Assembly: GCA_029204225.1 (NCBI GenBank)
Contig: CM055102.1
Span: 47,088,870-47,152,869 of the forward strand
DNA from: Diphasiastrum complanatum
Taxonomy: Eukaryota > Streptophyta > Lycopodiopsida > Lycopodiales > Lycopodiaceae
DNA length: 64,000 nucleotides
Direction of reading: 5' to 3'
Of the stretch, positions 51,379 to 61,990 are shown piece after piece (the stretch's first letter is position 1; each line of letters opens with the position of its first letter). The translations under genes were made by a program, and so were the position numbers. The notes under the pieces are model-generated. The model was not told the origin of the DNA. It was given only the letters and a program-made list of their open reading frames with translations, and did no database searches.

Positions 51379-52843
51379 CTAACTACAAACAAAACCAGTC
51401 TCAGGAAAATCAAACTGATTTAGACAATTACTACTAATTCCATCCACAAAGCTACTTGCAACAGTACTCCAACAATTGAAGCCATCAAAATTCTTCTGGT
51501 AGCTTAAAATGAGACCATCAATTTCATCCAACACATCTTGGCAGCCCCACCACTCATCATCAATGGCGAAGTCAACACACTTTTTACAATTTGCAACAAT
51601 AGAAAAACCATGAACACTCTCATAGCGTGTCTTCTCATACTCCAATGCAGTCAGCTTCATACCAATTTCAGGTGGCACACCCATAGAATTCAACCTTTTT
51701 ACAACTGTTACCCGTGCACTCTTATTTGAAATCAAACCTAAGTCACAACCAGGAATATCTTTCACCATAACTTTCATCCAGCTTGCAATAGTCTTCAAAC
51801 CCACTCTAGCTTTTGAAAACCACTATACAAAAAGCCAACAATTACAAAAGTAATACACAGAATGAAGAAAACAAAACATTGGAACAAACAATCAGACAAA
51901 TACACCAAAAGCTTACCACAACAGGATTCCGTCGAGCTCCATCAATAGCACGAAGAAAAAATGGATGCAAACAACCATCAGCTACATCCCACTTTGACAA
52001 ATGTGCAAAATAGACATCAAAGGTAGAAACAACATCGGGAAGATAACAACTCACAGGTTGTCTCATCCTCTATGGTTTACAATGAGCCAAATCAACTTTA
52101 TGGTTTTTGGAAGACCTTTCATCAAATCTGACAAACCTCCCCATATGATCAGAACACATTTCAAAATCCGAAATGCAAAAATTATACAGCTCTGAATGCC
52201 CTCTAACAAAGAAATTATGAAATATATAAAATGCAAGTCTCATTAAGACACCATGAGCCTCATCACACTGCATGAAACATTGAGATTAAATGGATTGAAC
52301 TTGCAAACACGTAAGGGATTGAGTTATCTTTCGTTTCCTGCCCACACCAGCAGAAGAAGAACGTTGCACAGCTGTCAAACAAGACACTTGTACTTTCTTG
52401 AATCTAGGATCCAACATAATATTGAACTCTTCAATAGCAATTCCAGTAGACAAACTGTTCATCTCCAATCTTGCACGAATAATCTTGCCAATGCCATGAA
52501 GCATACCAACCAAGGTTTCTCCAGGATAAAGAGAATCATCCTTTGTTTGGACTTGCAGAAAGAAAGAAAGTAGAAGCTCAAGCAAAGTCTTAAGATCACA
52601 TTCAAACAAATCCTCAATAGACAGACATGTATCTAAGCCCATTACAACACGCCAGTCATTAAATCTGTTTCTTGCCCATCTATCAGTAGATATCGACCTT
52701 CTATTATCTCCCTTCTCCACAATGGCAAGCTCAGAATTATCTTCAAGAGGACGAAAACCCTGCTTCAGAGCATCAACACGAATACAAGCAAGAGACAAAC
52801 CAAAATTAGAAACATCTTCCACAATGCCATTCTCCTCATCCAT
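51379..52843 (-). pseudogene. Crypton/DUF3504-like tyrosine recombinase relic
   Basis: Two exons: 52843-51917 and 51822-51379, joined by a 94-bp intron (GTAAGC...TATAG). About 456 codons, with two in-frame stops (TAA at 52286-52288, TAG at 52070-52072). The start ATG gives MDEENGIVED. Residues 50-155 resemble the N-terminal SAM-like part of DUF3504 proteins (RFNDWRVVMGL, DDSLYPGETLVGML, EEFNIMLDPRFKK). The catalytic part has FFVRGHSE (box I Arg, about 214), ERSSKNH (Lys about 246), a KSAR version of HxxR (343-346), LTAL where a GH or H/W is usual, and a candidate nucleophile in YESV (about 376). These proteins are known in animals as ZMYM/QRICH1-type domesticated Cryptons. The family call rests on motif order only. 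The stops argue for a relic; stop readthrough or assembly error is possible. Confidence 0.6.
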
Positions 52844-53009
52844 AACGAGCACCCTAAACACAAAGACAACAAACACAAAACATCGATGAACACCCTGCAA
52901 AAACAACAAACAACACAAATACTCCATTGTATAGGCAACTTCTTCAGGAATCGCCCAAGCGCCCAAGCTTATCAAAGAGAAGATAGCAAGGTGCGGCGAC
53001 CGCGGTTGA

Positions 53010-53180
53010 AAGCGATGGCAACCTGATGAAGGGAAAGCAGCCTGATGAAAAGAACGCAGCAAGGCACGGTGCATCCATGGCCGAAAGCGATGGCAACCTG
53101 ATCAAGGGAAGGAAGCCTACTGAAGAGTGATGGCAACCTGTGATCAAGGCAAGGCAGCCTACTGAAGAGAACGCGAGCCT
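53010..53180. repeat. Imperfect tandem repeats upstream of the recombinase relic
   Basis: Three units begin GATGGCAACCTGAT or a close variant, followed by AAGG-A and AGCCTACTGAAGAG or AGCCTGATGAAAAG. The spacing is uneven (about 75 and 40 bp). They lie 170-340 bp upstream of the recombinase ATG, where a promoter or recombination site might be. Confidence 0.65.
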
Positions 53181-53250
53181 CACGTCGCATCAAGACAGTT
53201 AAAACCGTAGGTATATACGGTACTAAAACCGTAGATGAGCCTCGCCCTGC

Positions 53251-53376
53251 TAAATAACGTTAGTTAATGGGCCAGCCTGGCCCGTTATGCGAAATTGTAG
53301 GGCCACGGGCTCGCCCTCCCGAGCTTGCCCTGGGGCCTACAATTTCGCATAACAGGCTAGGTTGGCGTGCTATTTA
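53251..53376. repeat. Near-perfect 126-bp palindrome (foldback element)
   Basis: Outer arms begin TAAATA and end TATTTA. Inner arms contain CGTTATGCGAAATTGTAGG and its complement CCTACAATTTCGCATAACA, and the GC-rich centre also pairs (CGGGCTCG with CGAGCTTG). It has no coding potential and looks like a MITE or foldback element. Confidence 0.8.
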
Positions 53377-53379
53377 ATA

Positions 53380-53718
53380 CATAACGGATACCTTGTGAAT
53401 ATTATGCCCATTTTTAAACAGATTAAAAAGCAAAAAATATATGTGCATTTTTTCAAACACAGATTCTGCACTTTTATGATGCCCGGCCGTACGACATTCG
53501 TACAACTGCCATGTGGCGCGTTCATAGTGTTCAATCAAAGTCAAATTGCCTATTATGCTTTGTAATGTACATGTGCCATGGAAGGCGCCTAGACACAGGC
53601 CATTCTGCCTAGTTCGGCTTTCCAAAAAAATTTAGGCTTGGCCTCGCCTAAATTTTTTTGATAATCCTTACCAGGCACAATGGCATGTGCCAGGCTCATT
53701 CCATAGTACATTGTGGTT
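53380..53718 (+). repeat. Right copy of the direct repeat flanking the recombinase relic
   Basis: It matches 50665-51035 in the same orientation at roughly three quarters of positions by eye. Its last part, 53578-53704, is the same kind of palindrome (ATGGAAGG to TTCCAT, arms GCCTAAATTTTTTT and AAAAAAATTTAGGC). Confidence 0.75.
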
Positions 53719-54782
53719 CTAATGGTGCTTTGAAAAATACAAAGAAAATCACACTCTTGGCATTAATGCTTTGGAATTCAAGAATGCAGTAAAATAAATG
53801 GAAAAACCAGAATCATGGGGGGGGGATCATGAAGGTCAATGGTCAATGGCCGTGGAGGTGACTTTCCACTAGCTTAAAAATAAAGAATTTACTTTTTTTT
53901 TTTTCTCTTTTTTTTGCCATAAATTTATGCACCTTCACAATAGGAATTAGATGCAAAAAATTCTGAAAAAAAAAAGAGGATCATAAAAATTAAGTTGTTT
54001 ATGAAAAAGCAAAAAATGATTTTAGTCAGGAAAGTATCCAAGTATCATATAAAAGCAGAGCGAACGAGAGAGAGATTCGACCTGTCTTACTTTACAGAAC
54101 TATACAGGAGCTGTTCAATCTGCTGTGATTTTTTTATAGTCTGTTTTGGTCTGCTGTGTTCCTCGTTGATGACAGGTTAAATTTTAACAAACATTAGAGA
54201 TAGCATATGCTTGAATTGATATACGAAGATCTTTTGCTTGTAGAGGGAAATTTGTTTTCCTGTTCTCTCGACCCAGTATCCTTTTGTTTTGTCAATCTTG
54301 AGGTCACCAGACGATGCCTTGCAGATTAGTTTTTAGCAGATGGATTATTAAAGGTAGCTGAAATTGCTTGAGAATATTTTACATACTTATTCTTGAGAAA
54401 CTGTCAACCTTATATCTGTGTTTGATCATTAGAGTATATTTGTGTAGCACTTGTTGCACTTTGACGTTCTCTTCTGCACCGACCTACCAATAGTAACAGA
54501 TTTGTGGGCAGCTAGGACGCTTGAAAACATCTTAAGCCCCTCCTTGACTATCATGAGGAGCATGAAAGTAGTTTAGAAAAACTTAATGACTAGAGCTAGA
54601 CAGATTGAAACCGGGACAGTGTGCAAGTGAAGTGATTCAAAGTATAATGCTGTTTTTCTATTGCACAAACAGATGTTACATAGATCAAAGTTGTTCCAAA
54701 TTGCATAGGCCTCAGATTATGTTTGTGAGGACTCCGGATCGTTAGACAAGCTTTAAGCTGCGCGAGCTACTACTGGCTTGGT
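53719..54782. other. Intergenic DNA downstream of the glycosyltransferase gene
   Basis: No gene is recognised. It includes a G9 run near 53817 and a T-rich tract near 53890. The last few hundred bases probably hold the 3' UTR of the minus-strand glycosyltransferase gene, but no clear poly(A) signal was seen. Confidence 0.5.
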
Positions 54783-56961
54783 CTAATTATCTTCTAGCTG
54801 TATCTGATCTAAACGCTGAGTCCAAAGTGAATGAATGATCATGGTGAGGACGTCATACTTCTGTGGCGAATCATGCCACAGAAAGTGCTGTTGTACGTCT
54901 TTTAGTCGGCTCTGCATGGCACGATACTTTTGCTCAGGAATGCTGGTTAGAACGTTTTTCAGATTAGTAATGTCCGTCTGCAACACGGTAACTGAAATGC
55001 TTTCCCAATTGATCACGTTGCTGAAAGGTAACACAAAGTTGTCGGCAATTATCACAGGCACGCATTCACTGAATATGGCTTCTACGAGCCGGGGACTGTT
55101 CACTTCGTGCCCAGCAGGACAGAGACAATATTTGCTCAGCTTCATGTGTTGGCTGTAGGATGTCTTCGAGGCAATCGAAGCGGGTAATACCTCGAAAATC
55201 CTCATGAGAGGATCCTTGTCTTTCCAGTACTGCAGTAGAATAGGCCGCACTACTCCATGCATTTGTCCTGCAAAGAAAGCCAAATACGGTCTTTGATCTG
55301 GCGGTGAACCGCCGATGCTTGAAGGAAGCGAGCCATTAAAGCTAATTCGAGTCTCTGGAAGCGATACATCTTTCATCGTATCAAAGCCTTGACTGCAGTC
55401 TGCGTTGCATACAACTTTCACTGCATTTTGGTGGAGTTGACCGTGGCTGTTTGTTGCCTTCAAAGCCTGAGTACACACATAGATTCAGCTCTCCTAGCTC
55501 AACTATTGCTAGTATTGCAATGTGCTAAAGAGACAGAGGGATCTGGTCATGCAGAACTGATATAACGAAAAGCAAGCAGACATAACTAGTAATGTTTTAT
55601 TTTGAATGTCTACAAGATAGTCAATCTACTTACCCAATCGTGGCAGGACACAAAGAAATGATCCGATCCTCCGCTGGCGTTCCAAAAGGAATGCTTGACG
55701 GATAGCATGGCAACATAGTTTGCTATGTAGGTCTTGATCGGCTGTATTTTGTGCGTGCTTCGATCGTAGAGATAGGAAACCATTTGTCTTAAGCTGAAAG
55801 GCATAAAGAACATCGTGGCCTTCATCGGATCCTCCACTGTGAATTGGTTTCCACGCTCCATGGAATCTATGAAAAGACCCTCCGATGCATAAATTCCTGA
55901 TTTTGGTCCTGAATGAACGAGTGGTCTCAATCCATCCTTATAGACATAAATTCTGAATACTTTTTCCATGATCTGAAAGCTCCTGCGTAGTCATTCCAAG
56001 AAGAATTTATGATTTCGAACATGCTTGCACACAGTAATCTGCTATATTGGAGGCACGAAGAAAATATGAATACTCAAGGGAGGTGAATCTCCTCCAATTG
56101 GAAATTAAGGCACATTCACCAGTATAGAAATCTAGATCACTAGGCTTTATTACAATTGAACCATGGATCATAACTTACTTTCTGAAATTTGTCAGATTAT
56201 GGTAAACGTCAGGATTCAAAGAATCTTTTACTAATAGCACTACTTCGTTTTGAAGTGCCAACTTGGCTGCCCATAAAGTAGACTCGTGATTTTGTTGCAG
56301 CCGTCTGCTTATCTGCGAAATGACGGTAAATTAAGGTCAGTGAGATATTTGCAAGCCTTAGTCTAAAGCAAAATTTTTAGAAACGCTATCTAATAATTAA
56401 GAACTGATCACGTTGCATGTGGAGATTAGCTGTATCGCTAACAAAGCTTTGGATAGCTGATTCGTTCTATATCAAATATCAGAGCAAAGATTCTAACGTG
56501 CACTGAAATTTTTCGATGGAATGATATAATTCAGAAGTTAGGATCTCTGACAGAAGAAGAGGTTGAAATTTAGCTTCCACCTTACTGTTGCTGTTTTGAG
56601 GAGCAGCATATTCTTCGGATCTTTCTGTAGTTTTAGGCGCCAGCAGTCTAGTTGCATGATTCATTGACACTGATCCCTTTTTCATCCTGCATGCACTAAG
56701 CGCTGTTTGTACTTCAACAAAGAGTAGCCCAGCAAGTATGATGGTTAGGAGTATGAGGATCGATGCAACAAGTTGTAGATAGCGAAGCCGTTTTGGCTTG
56801 ATCAATCGTTGACTAGAGTTCGATGAAGCATGCATCTCCCTCACAGGCTCGGATACATCTGTCACAAATAGAGAGACAAAAAGCTCTGCCTTCTGAAATC
56901 GGTTTGCTCTAACAGTATTCGGGTCTCTTGAGATAACGGGAGCCTGCTGTAACCTCAGCAT
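54783..56961 (-). CDS. Exostosin-family (GT47) glycosyltransferase, type II membrane protein
   Basis: Four exons: 56961-about 56504, about 56304-56179, 55982-55634, 55466-54783 (TAG), giving about 538 residues. A short basic cytoplasmic tail (KPKRLR) precedes one signal-anchor helix at about 61-83 (LQLVASILILLTIILAGLLF). The exostosin domain follows: MEKVFRIYVYKDGLRPLVH, IYASEGLFIDSM, ATMFFMPFS, FWNASGGSDHFFVSCHDW, then RPYLAFFAGQ and the nucleotide-sugar end SKYCLCPAGHE (about 422-432) with LVEAIFSECVPVIIADNF. Such plant GT47 proteins work in the Golgi on cell-wall polysaccharides or proteoglycans; the exact substrate cannot be read. The ATG at 56961 is preferred over a TTG 11 codons upstream; a later ATG (MHASSN) is possible. 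Junction 1 is least sure: the alternative donor is after 56498 and an alternative acceptor starts at 56312 in another phase. The other junctions are clean. The frame is intact. Confidence 0.9.
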
Positions 56962-57228
56962 GCTGTATATCCTCGGTAAAGTAGCTGATGGCAAAACTAC
57001 GAGGCTGTTTGCTACAGTTTCTGAGAAGGATCAATAAAGTGCAAGATCAACTAGAAGCTCAGAAATAAGTAAGAACTAGCGTTGCTGCAGCTCCAGCAGA
57101 AGAAGCAAATCTGACCACTCTCTATTGTTACTAGTATATCCTAGAGAGATCACTGAAACAGATCAAAAGTAGATTACTGTCATCAGAAATATCGATTCCG
57201 GGTATGAAGAACCGTTACCACTGAGCTG

Positions 57229-57236
57229 TATTTATA
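57229..57236 (-). promoter_or_regulatory. TATA box of the glycosyltransferase gene
   Basis: The minus strand reads TATAAATA. It is about 270 bp upstream of the ATG, which would put the transcription start near 57200 with a 5' UTR of about 240 bp. Position and match are good; function is inferred. Confidence 0.6.
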
Positions 57237-58867
57237 GGCCAAACATCCCAACGCGGCCTTCTACCCCTCATGGCTTCTGATCTGATCATACGTAAAAAGA
57301 GCCCACAGCAGTATTTTTCTTCAATTCAGTGGCTTAGCCATACAACAGAATCAGATTTGCTTTTTCAAAAAAATTACCAATCACATGGCACCTATTCGCA
57401 CCCTTGAAGACATAGATTAGCAGCCCATAAACTAGTTTGCCAGGATTTTTACCTGGGTGAGTTTTCCGACTCTAAAAGCACTGATGCCAGGAATTTTACT
57501 CTCTACAGCTTGCTTTTGCTAAACTCAGCTCTGGTCTGGAGAATTCTGGTAAAAAAAAAAATCGGTTAGGGGGGGGCGAGAGAAAGACGTCTCGTCTTTC
57601 TGTATTGGTATGAAATTTGAATTTGAAAATGGTGAGCTGGGACAATGACACTTGGTTAGCGAGGCCCAAAATTCAAATCCTCTATCTCTTTGGTATTTGG
57701 AGAATCCAGGTGGATATTGATGAATGACAATATTGTCAGATCTAGAATAAGGACAATTTATATATTGGGGATCCATGGATATTGATGAATGACATTGTCA
57801 CATTTATGAATAAGCTCATTGATCATTTTAGTGGCCTTTGCACATGATAATATGGTCTTAAATTTATGGCGAGGCTCTTACGTCAAGCCATAAGTGAATG
57901 AGCATTGAAACCAAGTGTAAAGGTCACTAAAAAGGTCAAGCCATAATTGAATGACCATTGAAACCAAGTGTAAAGGTCACTAAAAAGACGAGTTGTAAAG
58001 GTCAAGCCATAACTGGACTACCATTAAACCAAGCCAAGCGTAAAGGATTTGTCTTGGCAATGTACATGATTTGTCTTGGGAATGTACTAAGCATATTTCT
58101 ATGGTCGATAAATTTTGACTTTTTACGAGGTGTAATCATTTCTACCCAAAAATTTAATGGACATTTAATGGGCTATTAAATGCGCTAAAAAAATTATGGA
58201 CTTCAAGATTTTGTAATCTGTCCCATGTCACTTTCACAAATGATAATTTACTATACATTTGATTTTACAACCCATTTCCATAAAATAACTCACACACAAT
58301 TTCCATAATTGTGAAACCATATTTTCAGAGGAATGAAGTTCTTTGCAAGATTTTATCAACTTCAAACATATAAAGTAAAATCTCAACATGATCCTTAAGA
58401 AAATTATACAATTAATTCAAATTGAGGTCACTTGAGTCTTCCGGATTTTCTTGTAGTTTTTCTTTTACACTAATGAATGCCATAAATATAATACTTTTCA
58501 GTCCCTATGTTCAGGAGGAGGGTATTATTCATCCCCACTCAAGGGCCCCAATCTCATCCGACCGAGGAAGTGGGGTGTATATTTTAAGCAAATAAGATCG
58601 TTGGATGAGGGTGGGATCTATGTGTGCATGATCAATCATAATGAGTAATAAGATGATTTAGTCCATGCTCTCAAGGGGGTTATGCCATAAACCTCCTAAA
58701 GTTTATGGCTTCTCCGAACGGCCGACCTCGACACCAAATTGTCGGACTGCTACACAAGTGTTGAATACGGGACATTGAACAAACATATCGTCAGTCGAGT
58801 CGAATTATCGGGCTCTAGCTCGTTGAGAGTGTAAAACTTCAAACTGTCACACTCAGCCGTAAAGGAA
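57237..58867. other. Intergenic DNA with tandem repeats
   Basis: No gene is recognised. At 57713-57815 a block of about 40 bp (GATATTGATGAATGACA) is repeated once. A three-unit tandem repeat lies at 57883-58050. The part next to the LTR at 58868 shows no other feature. Confidence 0.5.
57883..58050. repeat. Three-unit tandem repeat
   Basis: Units start TCAAGCCATAA at 57883, 57936 and 58002 and share ATTGAAACCAAGTGTAAAGG or a variant. Spacings are 53 and 66 bp; the second unit has an extra GACGAGTTGTAAAGG. Confidence 0.8.
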
Positions 58868-59268
58868 TGTTATGAGAAAATGTAGTTAACTTATTGTTTA
58901 GTGTAATTCTCTCTTGTAACGATTAGTTAAACTATCTTGTAATCCCATCTGGTGGGACATAAGTATAGATTAAAAATCAATAGAACGTATGCAAGAGATA
59001 TGCAGTAGAACATACTAGCATAATACAGAATTGCTGAGGAGGAGCATCAGGCCGCTATGTCACGATGCACTGCCGACTCACCCTGAAAGAAAACAAAATA
59101 CAAAAGATATTATGTTCTTGCAACTATTGTTTATGCGTTGCATCTATTGTTGTGTGATTTATTGTTGCATTGTCTATGATTGGTAGCAGCATATCTAGGT
59201 CCAATCTATTGCATTGTGTAGTGCACTTCTGTACTAAATAGGCGCACACCGCAACTCAATTCACAACA
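58868..59268 (+). mobile_element. 5' LTR of copia element D
   Basis: 401 bp bounded by TGTT and AACA, directly followed by a copia primer binding site. The 3' LTR would be beyond the younger insertion and outside the window, so the target duplication (expected AGGAA, 58863-58867) cannot be confirmed. Confidence 0.75.
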
Positions 59269-59281
59269 TGGTATCAGAGCG
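59269..59281 (+). other. Primer binding site of copia element D
   Basis: TGGTATCAGAGCG sits right after the LTR and is the standard site complementary to initiator tRNA-Met used by plant copia elements. Confidence 0.9.
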
Positions 59282-59298
59282 GATTCATTGGATACAAT

Positions 59299-61291
59299 AT
59301 GGCTACTACAATGCAGACAAGGATTATAATCAATCTTGATGGTGCAAACTATCGGATATGGAAGTTCAAGATAAAAACACTCCTAAAAGGCTAAGGGATA
59401 TGGTCAGTGACTTGATCTCACAGAACCAAAGCCTCCAGAGGAAGAGCCAAGGAGACCAGAGTAGATAAGGAAAGATGAATGTACAATGGCAATTATCGTA
59501 TCCTCTATCAATGAAGAAATCCTCATGCAAATTGAAGATTGCCAAAGCAGTCATGAAGCATGGGAAAAACTAAAGCGGAAGTACGAAGTGAGGATAGCCG
59601 CATCGGTCATGCACCTCCACAACCAGCTATAGAGCTTGCGATGGTATGGCAATGAGCTGGATCAAAATGTAGAGAAGATCAAGATGATCTTCACTCAGCT
59701 CTCTGCATCTGGACATTAGCATCAAGTCCCAACACCACAACAACTGATTTACTTCATGAAATCACTACCCTCATCCTACCAGCCATTGAGAATGCTCATC
59801 CTGAACATTCAAAAGGGCAGTCAATCTCGTAGTAGACGAAAGATTGATGAGAGATGAAGGAGAATCAAATGGTGACCAAGGGTAGGCCCTTTTCGTAAGG
59901 GAAAAGAAGAAAAACAAAAAAAGCCCAAGATTGACAAGACTCGAATGAGGTCTTTGACGAAGGGCATCTACAACAAAGAAACTTCTACATGTGATCATTG
60001 TCACAAGTCGAGACACTTAGCAGACAGATGGTAGTTCAATCTGACAATACCTTGCACACACTGCAAGAAAAAGGGGCATTCACCATATGAATGATGACAA
60101 AATCCCAAAGGAAAGCACAAAAGAGAAAAAACGAATGTTGCAGAATCATCCAAAGATGGCAAGAAGAACAACAATGCATTCACAACTGTCAATGAAGAGT
60201 CGACCACCTACACGCAGCACGACTACAACATAGTGATTGACTCAGGAGCTACATCTCATATAACTTGCAACAAGAATCTTGATCAACTATAGAGCATTGG
60301 ACAACACAAGAACAGTGATATGGGATGATGGTAGCATACACGATGTCGAAGGCATTGGAACTCTATAGCTCCAAACACTGTCAAGACATGCAGAGCTTCA
60401 AGGAGCACTCTATGTACCTATGTTGAGAAGAGATATACTCTCTATATCGAGGATAGCAGATCTTAGAATACGAGTCCTATTCGACGGGAATGCATGTCGA
60501 ATGGTCGCGAGCACAGATCGAAAGCTGTTGATTGTTGAATAAAGACAAGGTAATCTATACCAAGCAAAAATCATCATCAACTACGATAGCATACTGAATG
60601 CATTCGAGAATGAGAATCATCTTTGGCATAGACGCATGTATCATTTGAATATGAGGAGTCTCTACGACATGAGGAAAAAGAAACTCATGAGTGGTTTGAA
60701 GATTACAAGTCCAAACTCCGACTTCTACAAAGCTTGTAAGAAAGAAAAACAACATCAAAGTCTGTTTGTATAGGAAGGAAGAAGAGCCAAGGGCATCCTT
60801 GAGCTAGTTCACTCAGATGTCTATGGACCGATGAAAGTCAACTCCCTTTCTGGATCAAAATATTTTTTGACATTCATAGATGATTACAACATGATGACAA
60901 CTATATACTATTTGAAGAAAAAGTCCGAAGTGTTCGATGGATTCAAGAAGTTCGTAGCGTTTGCAAAGTGACATACCTCCAAGAAATTGTGCACCCTCAG
61001 GTTCGACAATGGAGACGAGTATTCGAGCAAAGAGTTTTCATGCTTCTGCCAAGATAGAGAAATCGAACATCAATTCACACTTGCCTATACACCACAATAT
61101 AATGGTGTAGCAGAAAGACAAAACAAAACCCTTGTCAAAGGAGCTAAATGCATTATGGCTCAAGCACAATTGCCAAGACACTTTTGGGCTGAAGCAATTG
61201 CAGCTGTTGTACACCTACAGAACCGATCAATAACGACAACATTGGAGAACAAGACATCGTACGAAATGTGGATGGGTGAGAAGTCCCGATC
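59299..61291 (+). mobile_element. Copia element D gag-pol, decayed and interrupted
   Basis: Gag starts ATGGCTACTACAATGC (LDGANYRIWKFKIKTLLKG, then a stop). It continues as EEILMQIEDCQSSHEAWEKL, two knuckle-like blocks (CDHCHKSRHLADRW, CTHCKKKGHSPYE), protease IVIDSGATSH at about 60.23 kb and pre-integrase HLWHRRMYHLNMRSL. Integrase runs from ELVHSDVYGPM to the 60987-61291 frame (FDNGDEYSSKEF, YTPQYNGVAERQNKTL, HFWAEAIAAV). Several stops and shifts show it was inactive or has decayed. At 61291, just after NKTSYEMWMGEKS, it is cut by the LTR of a minus-strand element. Confidence 0.9.
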
Positions 61292-61976
61292 TGTTGTAAA
61301 AATTACAGCAAATAAGGATCCTAAAACACTTGAAATGATGAGGGAAACAATAGATTATGATTTCATAAGATTAGCACAAGTTGAACCATCAAAATCCATC
61401 AAAAATCTATGCTTGAACCTCACTAAATGGCCCAAATCCTTGAAGAAGGCTTCACACGTGTGAAAGTACGGCCTCACACAGTCTGAGTACTGTACACCAG
61501 ACCTACATTCAATCCTATAATCATTAGTAATCACAAGTACTCAAACAATTATGAACATAGAGAGCAATTGCACCATTATGAGAGAAAAAACATGAAATTG
61601 CTTGATTGATTTTGGTGAGATATCATCACCTATATATATATGATCCATCACGGTTTTGGGCAGGTATGAGTAGCCCTAAACCTATCCCTAATGCTAATTT
61701 TGGTGGATCTTTCATCCCTACCAAGTTAGGGTTGGAATCTTGGAGATCCCTCAACAATGCAAAAATTACCAAAAATAGCTCCTATTTTTTCTCCCTTGTA
61801 TCTAAGCATAATTTGGACTCATTCCAAAGGTTCTAACACTTAGGTCTACTTGAGAACATCCTTATGAATGGAATCCTATGCTATTTGGCATGTGTGACAA
61901 GCCACATCATGACCATCTAACTATTTACAAGTCATATGACCAAAACTAGTCAAGCTAGAATTGTGAATTTTTAACA
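61292..61976 (-). mobile_element. 3' LTR of minus-strand copia element E
   Basis: 685 bp reading TGTTAAAAATTC...TTTTTACAACA on the minus strand, so it begins TGTT and ends AACA. It abuts a purine tract on one side and copia element D integrase on the other. The five bases at 61287-61291 (CGATC) should recur beyond the far LTR outside the window if this is a simple insertion. Confidence 0.85.
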
Positions 61977-61990
61977 CTCCTCCTCACTAT
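61977..61990 (-). other. Polypurine tract of copia element E
   Basis: The minus strand reads ATAGTGAGGAGGAG directly before the LTR and one base after the pol stop codon, as expected for the plus-strand primer site. Confidence 0.8.

Noticed and set aside
56962-56994. Longer N-terminus of the glycosyltransferase beginning at 56994
   Set aside because: The codon at 56994-56992 is TTG, not ATG. The first ATG in the frame is at 56961.
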